Shown: in pieces, positions 17,478-26,973 of the stretch | How positions within the stretch are numbered: the first letter of the stretch is position 1 | Layout of the letters: the number at the start of each line of letters is the position of its first letter | Assembly (NCBI RefSeq): GCF_009761815.1 | Contig: NZ_RWIN01000077.1 | Coordinates: 1 to 64,000, forward strand | Length of the DNA: 64,000 bases | From: Pseudomonas sp. PB120 | GTDB taxonomy: Bacteria; Pseudomonadota; Gammaproteobacteria; Pseudomonadales; Pseudomonadaceae | Reading direction: 5' to 3' | Made by a program: the position numbers and the translations under genes | The notes under the pieces: generated by a model | The model's database searches: none | Told to the model about the DNA's origin: nothing | What the model saw: only the letters and a program-made list of their open reading frames with translations

Positions 17478-17951
17478 ATGGCCGTTGCCATTGATCAACC
17501 GGTTGCCGACTTCGAAGCGCCTGCGACCAGCGGGCAGACCGTCAGTCTCGCGGGCCTCAAGGGCAAGCAGGTGGTGATTTACTTCTATCCGAAGGACAGC
17601 ACGCCGGGCTGCACGACCCAGGGCCAGGGTTTTCGCGATCAGCTGGACGCGTTCAAAGCCGCCAACACTGAAGTCTTCGGTGTGTCCCGTGACAGCCTGA
17701 AATCCCATGAGAACTTCAAGGCCAAGCAAGCCTTCACCTTCGATCTGATCAGCGACAAGGAAGAAGCGCTTTGCCAGCTGTTTGATGTGATCAAGCTGAA
17801 GAAGCTTTATGGCAAGGAATACATGGGCGTTGATCGCAGCACGTTCCTGATCGACAAGAATGGCGTGCTGCGCCAGGAATGGCGTGGCGTGAAGGTGCCG
17901 GGGCATGTTGATGCGGTGTTGGCTGCGGCGCAGGCGCTCGACAAGGCCTGA
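17478..17951 (+). CDS. bcp: Thioredoxin-dependent peroxiredoxin, Bcp/PrxQ type
   Basis: 157 residues with the thioredoxin-like fold and peroxidatic motif STPGCTTQG, Cys45. The residue five positions on (50), where E. coli Bcp carries its second Cys, is Gln. The only other candidate resolving cysteine is Cys99 (EALCQLF), so the enzyme is either 1-Cys or uses an alternative resolving position. It reduces organic hydroperoxides in the cytoplasm. It is co-transcribed with gcvR (10-bp gap). Confidence 0.94.
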   Translation: MAVAIDQPVADFEAPATSGQTVSLAGLKGKQVVIYFYPKDSTPGCTTQGQGFRDQLDAFKAANTEVFGVSRDSLKSHENFKAKQAFTFDLISDKEEALCQLFDVIKLKKLYGKEYMGVDRSTFLIDKNGVLRQEWRGVKVPGHVDAVLAAAQALDKA

Positions 17952-17974
17952 GTTATTTGGCGCCTGTTCCGACA

Positions 17975-18044
17975 CCTTCGCGGGCAGCCTTGCTCCTACA
18001 GGGATGATGCGGTCTCTGTAGGAGCGAGCTTGCTCGCGATGAGG
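17975..18044. repeat. REP doublet downstream of bcp
   Basis: Two inverted units: 17976-18004 (degenerate, GCAGCCTTGCTCCTACAG) and 18013-18044 (CTGTAGGAGCGAGCTTGCTC). It separates the convergent bcp and AI-2E-family genes. Confidence 0.85.
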
Positions 18045-18075
18045 CCATCACTCACCGAATAACCCGGACAGACCG

Positions 18076-19146
18076 CTAAAGCAGAGGCGCCACCACCGGC
18101 TCCTTGCGCGGCCACGCATCCAGCACAGCCTTGAACAGCGTCGCCAGGGGAATCGCGAAAAACACGCCCCAGAAGCCCCACAGTCCGCCAAACAACAGCA
18201 CCGCGCAGATAATCGCCACCGGGTGCAGGTTGACCGCCTCCGAAAACAGCAGCGGCACCAGCACGTTGCCATCCAGGGTCTGAATGATTCCGTAGACCGC
18301 CATCAGGTAGATGAACTGATCGCTCCATCCCCACTGGAACAGTGCAATCAGCAACACCGGCACCGTCACCACTACCGCGCCGACGTAGGGCACCACCACC
18401 GATACGCCCACCAGCAAGGCCAGCAACGCAGCGTAATTGAGCCCCAGCGCTACGAAAGCGATGTAGGTCACGCCTCCGCAAATGAAGATCTCGATGACCT
18501 TGCCGCGAATGTAATTGGCGATTTGCCGGTTCATCTCCTGAGCGACCCGCGTGATCAGCGCCCGCTCGCGGGGCAAGTAACCGCGCACCCACTGGCCGAT
18601 CATCTCGCGGTCCTTGAGAAAGAAGAACACCAGGATCGGCACCAGTACCAGATAGATCATGATGTTCACCAGCAGGGGCAGGCTCGAGAGCGAAAAGGTC
18701 AATGCCCACTGACCGAACTTGCCGATCTCGCCCCGCGCCACTTCGATGGCCTGCAACACTTGCTCGTCGGACACCAGATGCGGATAGCGCTCCGGCAGCA
18801 ACAACAGCAGTGACTGCCACTTGGCGAGCATGCCGGGCAATTCGTTGAACAAGGTGATCAACTGATGCCAGAGCAACGGCACCACGACCACCATGAACAC
18901 CAGCAAAACACCCATGAACAAGGCGAAGACCAGCCCCACGGCCGCCCCACCCGGTACGCGCAGGCGTTCGAGCGTCACCACCAGCCCTTGCATCAGGTAC
19001 GCCAGCACCATCCCTGCCAGCACCGGCGCGAGCATGCCGCCCAGCGTAAGCACCGCGGTAAACGCCAGAAACAACAAAACCGCCAGTACCACGGCTTCTT
19101 CATCGGAAAAGTAGCGCTGTATCCAGTCGCGTAACACCTTGAACAT
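18076..19146 (-). CDS. AI-2E family transporter / PerM-like permease
   Basis: 356 residues from the ATG at 19146, which has AAGGA 7 bases upstream; a TTG codon one position earlier is less likely. About eight hydrophobic segments are spread through the protein, with the typical central block (ILVFFFLKDREMIGQWV) and the C-terminal GPLLWGF-like region (LLFGGLWGFWGVFFAIPLATL). Members export small molecules (TqsA exports AI-2) or protons/Na+; the substrate here is unknown. It precedes the TusA-like gene's downstream side: the two are co-directional, 31 bp apart, TusA first. Confidence 0.88.
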   Translation of the reverse strand: MFKVLRDWIQRYFSDEEAVVLAVLLFLAFTAVLTLGGMLAPVLAGMVLAYLMQGLVVTLERLRVPGGAAVGLVFALFMGVLLVFMVVVVPLLWHQLITLFNELPGMLAKWQSLLLLLPERYPHLVSDEQVLQAIEVARGEIGKFGQWALTFSLSSLPLLVNIMIYLVLVPILVFFFLKDREMIGQWVRGYLPRERALITRVAQEMNRQIANYIRGKVIEIFICGGVTYIAFVALGLNYAALLALLVGVSVVVPYVGAVVVTVPVLLIALFQWGWSDQFIYLMAVYGIIQTLDGNVLVPLLFSEAVNLHPVAIICAVLLFGGLWGFWGVFFAIPLATLFKAVLDAWPRKEPVVAPLL

Positions 19147-19177
19147 CAAAAATCCTTAGAAATGAACGCAACAGATA

Positions 19178-19417
19178 TCAGGCTTTTTTCAACCAGTAGC
19201 GGTAAACGCCTGCGTCGTCTTCTTCACGAAGCAGCGTATGACCGGCCAATCGGGCAAAGGTGCGAAAGTCGCGCTGGGAACCCGCATCGGTGGCCGTCAC
19301 CTTGAGCACTGCGCCGCTGGCCAGGCGATTGAGTTCCAGCTTGGCCTTGAGCAACGGCAACGGGCAATTCAAGCCGCTGGCGTCCAGTTCGGCGTCATGG
19401 GCTACAGCGTCGGTCAT
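19178..19417 (-). CDS. TusA-family sulfurtransferase
   Basis: 79 residues. The active-site motif LDASGLNCPLPLLKAK with its single Cys is the hallmark of TusA/YedF proteins. TusA relays sulfur from IscS to tRNA thiolation; other members serve selenium or sulfur metabolism. The gene is 31 bp upstream of the AI-2E family gene and divergent from the BepA-like protease. Confidence 0.9.
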   Translation of the reverse strand: MTDAVAHDAELDASGLNCPLPLLKAKLELNRLASGAVLKVTATDAGSQRDFRTFARLAGHTLLREEDDAGVYRYWLKKA

Positions 19418-19515
19418 CGCGTTACTCCGGGTGTTGTGGTCGAGCAGCTTAGAATATCTGGTCCCGCGCTTAGTGTCCGGCTACAGTAAGGTCTTTGTCG
19501 ACTAAGGCTTTGTGC

Positions 19516-20949
19516 ATGACTTTTTTGCGCCCTACCCTGCTGACGCTCGCTTGCCTGCTCGCCTCACCAGGCTTCGCCGACGACTTGCCGTCACTCGGCG
19601 ACGCCAGTTCTGCCATTGTCTCGCCGCAACAGGAATACCAACTGGGCCGCGCATGGCTGGCGCTGTTGCGCAGTCAGGTGTCCCAGCTCAACGATCCACA
19701 GCTCAAGGACTACGTCGAATCCAGCGTTTACCGGTTGGTGGAAACCAGTCAGGTCAATGACCGGCGCCTGGAGTTCATCCTGATCAACAGCCCGCAACTC
19801 AACGCCTTTGCGGCGCCGGGCGGGATTGTCGGGGTCAACGGCGGCCTGTTCCTCAATGCCCAGACCGAAGGCGAATATGCCTCGGTACTGGCGCACGAAT
19901 TGGCTCACTTGTCGCAACGCCACTTCGCCCGTGGCGTCGAGGCTCAACAACGCATGCAAGTGCCGATGATGGCCGCGCTGCTGGCCGGCATCGTGATTGC
20001 CGCCGCCGGTGCCGGTGATGCCGGGATCGCCGCCATTGCCGGCACGCAAGCGGCAGCGATGCAGGAACAACGACGTTTTTCGCGCCAGAACGAGCAAGAA
20101 GCCGACCGCATCGGCATTCTCAATCTGGAAAAAGCCGGTTACGACCCGCGCTCGATGCCCACCATGTTCGAGCGCTTGTCGCGCCAATACCGCTACGACG
20201 CCAAACCACCGGAATTCCTGCTGACTCACCCGGTTACCGAATCTCGTATCGCCGATACCCGCAACCGTGCCGAACAGGCCAGACCCGGCGGTATCGAAGA
20301 CACCCTGCGCTATCAGCTGATTCGCGCACGGGTCCAGCTGATCTATGAGGAAACCCCAGGCCTGGGCGCCAAACGCTTTCGCGCTCAACTGGATGAAAAC
20401 CCGAAAAGCGATGTAGCACGCTATGGCCTGGCGATTGCCCAGATCAAGGGTGGCCAGCTGAACGAGGCTCGGGAGAACCTCAAGGTGCTGCTGGCCAAGT
20501 CACCGAACGAAATCATTTACAACCTGGCTCAGATCGATCTGGACATCACCAATAATCGCCTGCCGGATGCTCAGTCCCGGGTGGACCGGATGTTGACGCA
20601 GTACCCGGGCAACTACCCGCTGAATTCGGTACGCGTCGATCTGCTGTTGAAGCAGAACCGTGCGGCCGACGCCGAAAAGGCCTTGGAGAGCCTCCTCAAG
20701 TCCCGCCCGGATGATCCGGATGTCTGGTACATGGTGGCCGAGACGCGCGGCCTGTCGGGCAACATCATCGGCCTGCATCAAGCTCGCGCCGAGTACTTCG
20801 CACTGGTGGGAGACTATCGCCAGGCCATCCAGCAACTGGACTTTGCCAAGCGCAAGGCCGGCACCAATTTCCCGCTATCGTCGCGCATAGACGCGCGGCA
20901 ACGGGAGCTGATGGAGCAGGAGCGGATGATCAAGGACATGATGGGCTGA
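19516..20949 (+). CDS. M48-family metalloprotease with TPR repeats, BepA/YfgC-like
   Basis: 477 residues from the ATG at 19516, giving the signal peptide MTFLRPTLLTLACLLASPGF; an in-frame start seven codons earlier would only lengthen the leader. The zinc motif HELAHLSQRH (HExxH) is near residue 125, with the third ligand in NEQEADRIG. The C-terminal half (about 260-470) is TPR-like. BepA in E. coli degrades stalled LptD/BAM substrates in the periplasm; the same role is likely. A strong terminator follows. Confidence 0.92.
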   Translation: MTFLRPTLLTLACLLASPGFADDLPSLGDASSAIVSPQQEYQLGRAWLALLRSQVSQLNDPQLKDYVESSVYRLVETSQVNDRRLEFILINSPQLNAFAAPGGIVGVNGGLFLNAQTEGEYASVLAHELAHLSQRHFARGVEAQQRMQVPMMAALLAGIVIAAAGAGDAGIAAIAGTQAAAMQEQRRFSRQNEQEADRIGILNLEKAGYDPRSMPTMFERLSRQYRYDAKPPEFLLTHPVTESRIADTRNRAEQARPGGIEDTLRYQLIRARVQLIYEETPGLGAKRFRAQLDENPKSDVARYGLAIAQIKGGQLNEARENLKVLLAKSPNEIIYNLAQIDLDITNNRLPDAQSRVDRMLTQYPGNYPLNSVRVDLLLKQNRAADAEKALESLLKSRPDDPDVWYMVAETRGLSGNIIGLHQARAEYFALVGDYRQAIQQLDFAKRKAGTNFPLSSRIDARQRELMEQERMIKDMMG

Positions 20950-20978
20950 TCCGGTTCTCTTACAAAAACGCCGGACAC

Positions 20979-21009
20979 AAAAAAACCGCCTCTTTCGAGG
21001 CGGTTTTTT
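20979..21009. terminator. Bidirectional terminator between the protease and mucD
   Basis: Stem CCGCCTC / GAGGCGG with a TTTC loop, preceded by seven A and followed by six T. It can end both the + strand protease transcript and the - strand algU-muc operon. Confidence 0.93.
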
Positions 21010-21026
21010 ATTCAGCCAAAACCGGT

Positions 21027-22454
21027 TTATTCAGCCAGTTTGAAGGTGATGAAGCTGGCGCGATTCTGACGCAGGACCCGCATCGACACCGAGCGATTCT
21101 TCGGCAGCGCCTTGGCGATTTCAGCGAACTCCTTGCTGTCACTGATGGCCTGATTGTTCAGGTGCGTGATCACATCATTCGGCTGCAAGCCAATCAGCGA
21201 AGCAGGACCGTCCTGAACTTCCTTGATGACCACGCCACCTTTGAGGTCGAGGGTCTTTTTCTGCTCAGCGGTCAGGTCAGCGACGGCAACGCCCAGACGA
21301 TTGCTGTTGGTTTCCACACCTGACTTGGGCGAGGCGGCATCCAGCTCTTTGCCCTCATCCGGAATCGCGCCAACTGTCAGCTCGACATTTTTGCGTTTGC
21401 CTTCGCGGATCACTTCAAGATTGGCCTTGGCGCCTTCCTTGAGTGCGCCCACCAGATGCGGCAGGTCGGCGGACATGACAATCGGTTGACCGTTCATGCT
21501 CAAGATCACGTCGCCCACTTGCAGGCCGCCCTTGGCAGCCGGGCCGTCGTCCTGGATCTGTGCGACCAATGCACCGGCAGGTTTCTCAAGCCCGAAAGAC
21601 TCGGCCAGGTCCTTGTTCACTTCCTGGATGACCACGCCCAACCAGCCACGGCTGACTTTGCCACCGCTTTTCAGCTGATTGGAAACGTCCATGGCCACAT
21701 CGATCGGGATCGCGAAGGACACACCCATGAAGCCACCGGAGCGGGTGTAGATCTGGGAGTTGATGCCGACCACTTCACCGTTCAGGTTGAACAGCGGACC
21801 ACCGGAATTGCCCGGGTTGATCGGCACGTCGGTCTGAATGAACGGCACATAGTTTTCGTTCGGCAGGCTACGACCGATGGCACTCACGATGCCTTGGGTC
21901 ACGGTATGGTCGAAACCGAATGGAGAGCCGATCGCCACGACCCACTGGCCGGCTTTCAGATCCTGGGATTTGCCGAGCTTCAGAACCGGCAGGTCCTTGC
22001 CTTCGATTTTCAGCAACGCCACATCAGAGCGGGTATCGGTGCCGATCAGCTTGGCCTTCAGTTCACTGCGGTCGGCGAGGCGAACGAGGATCTCGTCGGC
22101 ATCGGCGATGACGTGGTTGTTGGTCAGAATGTAGCCGTCAGGCGAGATGATAAAACCCGACCCCAGGGACTGGGCCTCACGCTGGCGATCACCGCGAGGC
22201 GAGCGTTGCTGTGGCATGCCTCGTTCGAAAAATTCCCGAAGCGCGGGCGGCAACCCATCAAGATCAGGCATCTGGCCGGACACTTTGCGGTCCGGCAGTT
22301 TCTGCGTGGTACTGATGTTCACCACCGCTGGCGAGGCCTGCTCGACCAGTTGCGTGAAATCAGGCAGCTCGACTGCTTGAGCAGTGACGGCCTGACCGAG
22401 CACCAGCACGGTGGCAAAAATGGAGAGATAAGACTTCAAGCGTGGTATCGACAT
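21027..22454 (-). CDS. mucD: Periplasmic serine protease MucD (DegP/HtrA family)
   Basis: 475 residues from the ATG at 22454 (MSIPRLKSYLS..., signal peptide ending near AQA); the frame runs 30 codons further upstream without leader character. The catalytic triad lies in NNHVIADAD (His), RSDVALLKI (Asp) and NPGNSGGPLF (Ser), followed by two PDZ domains (about 280-370 and 385-470). It degrades misfolded envelope proteins and restrains AlgU activation. It is the last gene of the algU operon. mucC, which precedes mucD in P. aeruginosa, is missing. Confidence 0.96.
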   Translation of the reverse strand: MSIPRLKSYLSIFATVLVLGQAVTAQAVELPDFTQLVEQASPAVVNISTTQKLPDRKVSGQMPDLDGLPPALREFFERGMPQQRSPRGDRQREAQSLGSGFIISPDGYILTNNHVIADADEILVRLADRSELKAKLIGTDTRSDVALLKIEGKDLPVLKLGKSQDLKAGQWVVAIGSPFGFDHTVTQGIVSAIGRSLPNENYVPFIQTDVPINPGNSGGPLFNLNGEVVGINSQIYTRSGGFMGVSFAIPIDVAMDVSNQLKSGGKVSRGWLGVVIQEVNKDLAESFGLEKPAGALVAQIQDDGPAAKGGLQVGDVILSMNGQPIVMSADLPHLVGALKEGAKANLEVIREGKRKNVELTVGAIPDEGKELDAASPKSGVETNSNRLGVAVADLTAEQKKTLDLKGGVVIKEVQDGPASLIGLQPNDVITHLNNQAISDSKEFAEIAKALPKNRSVSMRVLRQNRASFITFKLAE

Positions 22455-22632
22455 ACGGCTCCCGTTACGACGAGCATGGTTAAGCGATATGGAGCAAGGA
22501 ACACCGGGAACGATACGCCGGTATTTTTGTTCCGGGAACAACAAACAAGGCCAGAGCCGAGGGGCTCTGACCTATAGAAAAATTTCGGGATATTTGCAAA
22601 TTGAAATGCTCACCAAACATTTCGATCTCGGC

Positions 22633-23592
22633 TCACTGCTTGGATGCAGTGGCATCGGTGCGCATGGACAGCGCAATCCGTTCAGCGGTACCAATCGGAA
22701 TCTCACCGACCACGGTGACCATCATCTCGCCTTGAGGAGTGGTCAACCGCCTGGAAACTGCAACGGTCGGCCCCAACTGAGTGCGGGTATCGGTGACTGA
22801 AGCGCCATTGAGCGGTTCGAGAAACACCGAGAAACGCGCCAGGCCATCGTCATACATCAGGCTGTTGACCTGGGTCTTGGTCTCAGGGTCCTTGCGGGCC
22901 GAGCTGCTGGTCAACTCGAAACCTGGCGGTAGCCAGTCAGAGTGCCAAACCTGAGCAGCCTTGACCGCGGACGTCTTGTCGCTGTCGAGATTGACAACCT
23001 TGCAATCGGCGCCCGGTTGCAAATCGCTGTCCGACGGGGTGTCCGCCGTATCCAGCTGTGTGAACTGGAAGCGCTCAAGCAATTGCCCCTTGTCATTGAG
23101 CAGCAATGATTTGAGTGGCAAGCCGGTTTCTTTATCCAGATGCAATTCAAAGCCGTAGCGATGCTGGTCTCGGGGGGTCAGTGAAACAATCACCGCCGAT
23201 CGCCCGGCCACACGTGACTTGCCGATGACGGCAAGGTCGTACCAATTCTTGAGTTTCTGTGGATCGAGTGCACGAGCCGAGGAATTGGGAGAGTCCCCAA
23301 GCCCGGCGATCAAGGCGCCGCTGACGCATTGAGTATGTCCATCAATGCGCACGACTTCCTGCGCAGAGCCGTCGAGCTGGAGTAAACGCTCGCTGACTTT
23401 GCCATCCTGGACGCGGTGCCAGATGTTATGGGTAGAGAAACTACCGTTACGCTCGTAGACGAAAGTACCGTGAAAGCTTTGCTGTTGCTCGGCTTGGCCA
23501 AGACGTGTCAACCAGTCCTGGGCTTCATCAGCATGGGCTGGAACTGCAAACCAGCCACCGAGCAGAAGCGATAGTAGAGGTATGGCGCGCAT
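22633..23592 (-). CDS. mucB: MucB (RseB-type) periplasmic negative regulator of AlgU
   Basis: 319 residues with signal peptide MRAIPLLSLLLGGWFAVPAHA. The N-terminal domain (SFHGTFVYERNGSFSTHNIWH) is the lipoprotein-localisation-like fold of RseB, followed by a smaller C-terminal domain. MucB binds the periplasmic part of MucA and blocks its proteolysis. It starts 8 bp after the mucA stop. The 178 bp between mucB and mucD are where mucC sits in P. aeruginosa and hold no gene. Confidence 0.96.
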   Translation of the reverse strand: MRAIPLLSLLLGGWFAVPAHADEAQDWLTRLGQAEQQQSFHGTFVYERNGSFSTHNIWHRVQDGKVSERLLQLDGSAQEVVRIDGHTQCVSGALIAGLGDSPNSSARALDPQKLKNWYDLAVIGKSRVAGRSAVIVSLTPRDQHRYGFELHLDKETGLPLKSLLLNDKGQLLERFQFTQLDTADTPSDSDLQPGADCKVVNLDSDKTSAVKAAQVWHSDWLPPGFELTSSSARKDPETKTQVNSLMYDDGLARFSVFLEPLNGASVTDTRTQLGPTVAVSRRLTTPQGEMMVTVVGEIPIGTAERIALSMRTDATASKQ

Positions 23593-23600
23593 GATCCTCC

Positions 23601-24188
23601 TTAACGGTTTTCCATACTGGCCGCACGAGCGTAAGGCAGAGCGCTCTCAGTACCTTTCAGTGCAGCTTGTTGAGCATGTTGGCGCAAGTAGCCTGGAAGG
23701 CGCTGATCGTGCCAGCCTGGCTGTCCTTGCAATACGCCGTTGGCCATAGGGCCTGTGGCGTCCGAACTCTCACTATAGCCTGCTAATACAGCTGGACCCT
23801 TGACCTGAGGAGCGGTCAAGCTTGTCTGGCTGGATTGCTGAGCCAGTTCAACGCCAGCGATCTCGTCCTGGTTGTACAGACGAACGCCTGCCAATACGGC
23901 GAGGGTAACCGACGCAGCGACTGCCAGACGACCCAGGCTGCGCCATGGACCACGGGACGCTTTTGCCGGAACGGTTTCGTCAGCCAGCGCAGCAGAGACG
24001 GCCGCAGCGATGTCCAGACGTGGAAGCAGCAGATCTTTGTGCATCACTGCCCGAGCGATTTGATAACGAGCCCAGGTTTCACGGGTTTCAACATCGTCGA
24101 AGGCATTCAACACCCGACGCAATTCCAATTCGTCCGCTTCGTTATCCATCACTGCGGACAGCGATTCCTGCAGGGCTTCACGACTCAT
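23601..24188 (-). CDS. mucA: Anti-sigma factor MucA
   Basis: 195 residues. The N-terminal domain (MSREALQESLSAVMDNEADE, RRVLNAFD) binds AlgU in the cytoplasm. One membrane segment lies at about 85-105 (LGRLAVAASVTLAVLAGVRL) and the periplasmic C-terminal region is about 90 residues. The frame is complete, with no truncation of the mucoid (mucA22) type. It starts 30 bp after algU. Confidence 0.97.
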   Translation of the reverse strand: MSREALQESLSAVMDNEADELELRRVLNAFDDVETRETWARYQIARAVMHKDLLLPRLDIAAAVSAALADETVPAKASRGPWRSLGRLAVAASVTLAVLAGVRLYNQDEIAGVELAQQSSQTSLTAPQVKGPAVLAGYSESSDATGPMANGVLQGQPGWHDQRLPGYLRQHAQQAALKGTESALPYARAASMENR

Positions 24189-24218
24189 GGCGTTCCTCTC
24201 TTGGCTGTCGCCGCTGTC

Positions 24219-24800
24219 TCAGTTTTCCTGCAACAACGGCTGCAGGGCTTTATCGATGGCTTCCCGAGCGCGGAAAATCCGGGAGCGCACGGTACCCACC
24301 GGACATTGCATGACTGCCGCAATGTCCTCGTAACTCAGACCATCGAATTCACGTAAAGTTAACGCCGTACGTAAATCTTCTGGCAGTTGCTGGATGGTCC
24401 GATGGACGGTGCCTTCGATCTCATCCCGCAGCAATGCGCGCTCTGGCGACTCGAGATCCTTGAGGCCATGATCGCCGTCGTAGAACTCTGCATCTTCGGA
24501 ACTGACATCGCTATCCGGCGGCCGACGGCCGCGTGAAACCAGATAGTTCTTCGCCGTGTTGATGGCGATGCGGTAAAGCCACGTATAAAACGCGCTGTCT
24601 CCGCGAAAATTTCCAAGCGCACGGTATGCCTTGATAAAGGCTTCTTGTGCCACATCCTGGGCTTCATGGGTGTCGTGCACGAAACGCACGATCAACCCGA
24701 GAATTTTGTGCTGGTATTTCAGCACTAGCAGATCGAATGCGCGCTTGTCGCCGCGTTGAACGCGCTCGACCAGCTGCTGATCCTCTTCCTGGGTTAGCAT
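24219..24800 (-). CDS. algU: ECF sigma factor AlgU (RpoE/sigma-22)
   Basis: 193 residues from the ATG at 24800 (MLTQEEDQQLVERVQRGDKR), exactly the known AlgU length; the longer frame upstream is promoter DNA. Sigma region 2 (FDLLVLKYQHKILGLIVRFV, DVAQEAFIKAYRAL) and region 4 (ALTLREFDGLSYEDIAAVMQ, GTVRSRIFRARE) are complete. It drives envelope-stress, alginate and osmotic-response genes. Two AlgU-type promoters lie upstream, so the operon is autoregulated. Confidence 0.98.
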   Translation of the reverse strand: MLTQEEDQQLVERVQRGDKRAFDLLVLKYQHKILGLIVRFVHDTHEAQDVAQEAFIKAYRALGNFRGDSAFYTWLYRIAINTAKNYLVSRGRRPPDSDVSSEDAEFYDGDHGLKDLESPERALLRDEIEGTVHRTIQQLPEDLRTALTLREFDGLSYEDIAAVMQCPVGTVRSRIFRAREAIDKALQPLLQEN

Positions 24801-24859
24801 GAACACTCCTCGATAAGCTCGGAGGAGGCTTGCATAACTAAACGACCAGGCTTGCAAAC

Positions 24860-24886
24860 ATAGACTCGGGCTTTTCGCAAAAGTTC
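24860..24886 (-). promoter_or_regulatory. AlgU-dependent promoter 1 (proximal)
   Basis: On the minus strand GAACTT (24881-24886) is followed after 16 bp by TCTAT (24860-24864). This fits the AlgU/sigma-E consensus GAACTT-N16/17-TCtgA and closely resembles the proximal algU promoter of P. aeruginosa as remembered. It lies about 60 bp upstream of the algU start. Confidence 0.85.
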
Positions 24887-25051
24887 TCCCCCTCCAAGCA
24901 AGTTTCCTGCGGGCTCTGATTTGGCACGCACGAAAAGCGCAGCTCGGCATGACCCGGCTGCGCGAATAATCTTGTCATCGGATTCGAAGGCAAGGATCCA
25001 ACTGCAGATCCTCACTGAAGCCGACACTGTCCTTCTTTTCAGGCACCGTCT

Positions 25052-25079
25052 ATTGATCTTGGGCCTTTGGCAAAAGTTC
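25052..25079 (-). promoter_or_regulatory. AlgU-dependent promoter 2 (distal)
   Basis: A second GAACTT (25074-25079) followed after 17 bp by TCAAT (25052-25056) on the minus strand, about 250 bp upstream of algU. The first nine bases of both promoters (GAACTTTTG) are identical. The -10 match is weaker. Confidence 0.65.
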
Positions 25080-25356
25080 CAAATATTTATAGCCGGGCTG
25101 TGCCGACATTGTGCAACCGTGAATAGAAAAAGACTGTTAAATCGACGATACAGTCGCCTTGTCGTCGAACCGCCCGAAAAAGCATCCGACGAAGCGTCGG
25201 GTATTTTCCGTCACAGTAGTTTCACAATGCCATATGTGCCCGGCTATTGTGCCGCTCCCCCCCTCTATATACTAGTGGGCTGTGTGGCTGCCTGACGTGC
25301 CAATCACGGTGTCTTGCGCCAACCCCGACCCGGGTCGCTTTGAGCGGAATCCTGAA

Positions 25357-26973
25357 ATGAGCCAACAGTTTCAACATGATGTTCTGGTCATTGGCAGCGG
25401 CGCTGCCGGTTTAAGTCTTGCGCTGACCTTGCCCGATCATTTGCGCATCGCCGTACTAAGCAAAGGCGACCTCGCCAATGGCTCGACTTTTTGGGCCCAG
25501 GGCGGCGTCGCGGCGGTTCTGGATGATACCGACACCGTTGAATCCCACGTCGACGACACCCTCAATGCCGGCGGTGGCCTGTGTCACGAAGACGCCGTGC
25601 GCTTTACCGTCGAGCACAGCAAAGAGGCAATTCAATGGCTGATCGACCAAGGCGTGCCGTTTACGCGCGATGAACAGTCCGGCACCGAAGATGGCGGGTT
25701 CGAATTCCACCTGACCCGAGAAGGCGGCCACAGTCATCGACGTATCATCCATGCCGCCGATGCCACCGGCGCAGCGATTTTCAGAACACTGCTCGCCCAG
25801 GCCAAGCAAAGGCCGAACATCGAACTACTGGAACAACGCGTCGCCGTCGACCTGATCACCGAAAAACGCCTGGGTCTGGAAGGCGACCGCTGCCTGGGGG
25901 CGTATGTGCTCAACCGCGGCACCGGGGAAGTCGACACCTACGCGGCGCGTTTTGTGATTCTCGCGTCCGGCGGTGCCGCCAAGGTCTATCTCTATACCAG
26001 TAACCCCGACGGCGCTTGCGGTGATGGCATCGCCATGGCCTGGCGTTCGGGTTGCCGGGTGGCGAACCTGGAATTCAACCAGTTCCACCCCACCTGCCTG
26101 TATCACCCGCAAGCCAAGAGTTTCCTGATCACCGAAGCCCTGCGGGGCGAAGGCGCGCACCTCAAGCTGCCCAACGGCGAGCGTTTCATGCAGCGCTTCG
26201 ACCCGCGCGCCGAACTGGCGCCACGGGACATCGTCGCCCGAGCCATCGACCATGAAATGAAGCGCCTGGGTGTCGACTGCGTCTACCTGGACATCAGCCA
26301 CAAGCCGGAAACGTTCATCAAGACGCACTTCCCGACGGTCTATGAGCGTTGCCTCGAATTCTCCATCGACATCACCAAGCAGCCGATCCCGGTGGTTCCG
26401 GCCGCGCACTACACCTGCGGCGGCGTGATGGTCGATCAGAACGGCCGCACGGACGTTCCCGGGCTGTACGCCATTGGCGAAACCAGCTTCACCGGCCTGC
26501 ACGGCGCCAATCGCATGGCCAGCAACTCGTTGCTCGAGTGCTTCGTCTATGCGCGATCAGCGGCGGCGGACATTCTTGAACAGCTGCCACAGATTTCGAT
26601 CCCCGTCGCCCTGCCCGTGTGGGATGCCAGCCAGGTCACCGACTCCGACGAAGACGTGATCATTGCGCACAACTGGGATGAACTGCGGCGCTTCATGTGG
26701 GACTACGTCGGCATCGTGCGCACCAACAAGCGCTTGCAACGGGCGCAGCACCGCGTGCGGCTGCTGCTCGACGAAATCGACGAGTTCTACAGCAACTATA
26801 AGGTCAGCCGGGACTTGATCGAGCTGCGTAACCTGGCCCAGGTGGCTGAACTGATGATCCAGTCCGCCATGGAGCGCAAGGAAAGTCGCGGCCTGCATTA
26901 CACCCTCGACTACCCGAACCTGCTGCCGGTCGCCCTCGACACTATTCTGGTGCCGCCCACCTACGTCGACTGA
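25357..26973 (+). CDS. nadB: L-aspartate oxidase
   Basis: 538 residues from the ATG at 25357 ([23 protein letters not shown]); the frame extends 25 codons upstream but the normal length and the FAD motif position support this start. [10 protein letters not shown] binds FAD; the flavoprotein core has the catalytic [16 protein letters not shown] segment and [14 protein letters not shown]. It oxidises aspartate to iminoaspartate, the first step of NAD synthesis with NadA. Its end overlaps the convergent ygfX-like gene by 32 bp. Confidence 0.98.
   Translation: MSQQFQHDVLVIGSGAAGLSLALTLPDHLRIAVLSKGDLANGSTFWAQGGVAAVLDDTDTVESHVDDTLNAGGGLCHEDAVRFTVEHSKEAIQWLIDQGVPFTRDEQSGTEDGGFEFHLTREGGHSHRRIIHAADATGAAIFRTLLAQAKQRPNIELLEQRVAVDLITEKRLGLEGDRCLGAYVLNRGTGEVDTYAARFVILASGGAAKVYLYTSNPDGACGDGIAMAWRSGCRVANLEFNQFHPTCLYHPQAKSFLITEALRGEGAHLKLPNGERFMQRFDPRAELAPRDIVARAIDHEMKRLGVDCVYLDISHKPETFIKTHFPTVYERCLEFSIDITKQPIPVVPAAHYTCGGVMVDQNGRTDVPGLYAIGETSFTGLHGANRMASNSLLECFVYARSAAADILEQLPQISIPVALPVWDASQVTDSDEDVIIAHNWDELRRFMWDYVGIVRTNKRLQRAQHRVRLLLDEIDEFYSNYKVSRDLIELRNLAQVAELMIQSAMERKESRGLHYTLDYPNLLPVALDTILVPPTYVD

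Larger units (their letters stand above)
24801..25356. other. algU-nadB divergent intergenic region (556 bp)
   Basis: Apart from the two AlgU-type promoters no gene is supported. Frames in it are fragments that continue from algU or nadB. The region before nadB (about 25120-25350) is less GC-rich and probably holds the nadB promoter, but no clear sigma-70 boxes are called. Confidence 0.6.

Noticed and set aside
23601..24188. Mucoid-type mucA truncation
   Set aside because: The frame is full length with membrane segment and periplasmic domain.
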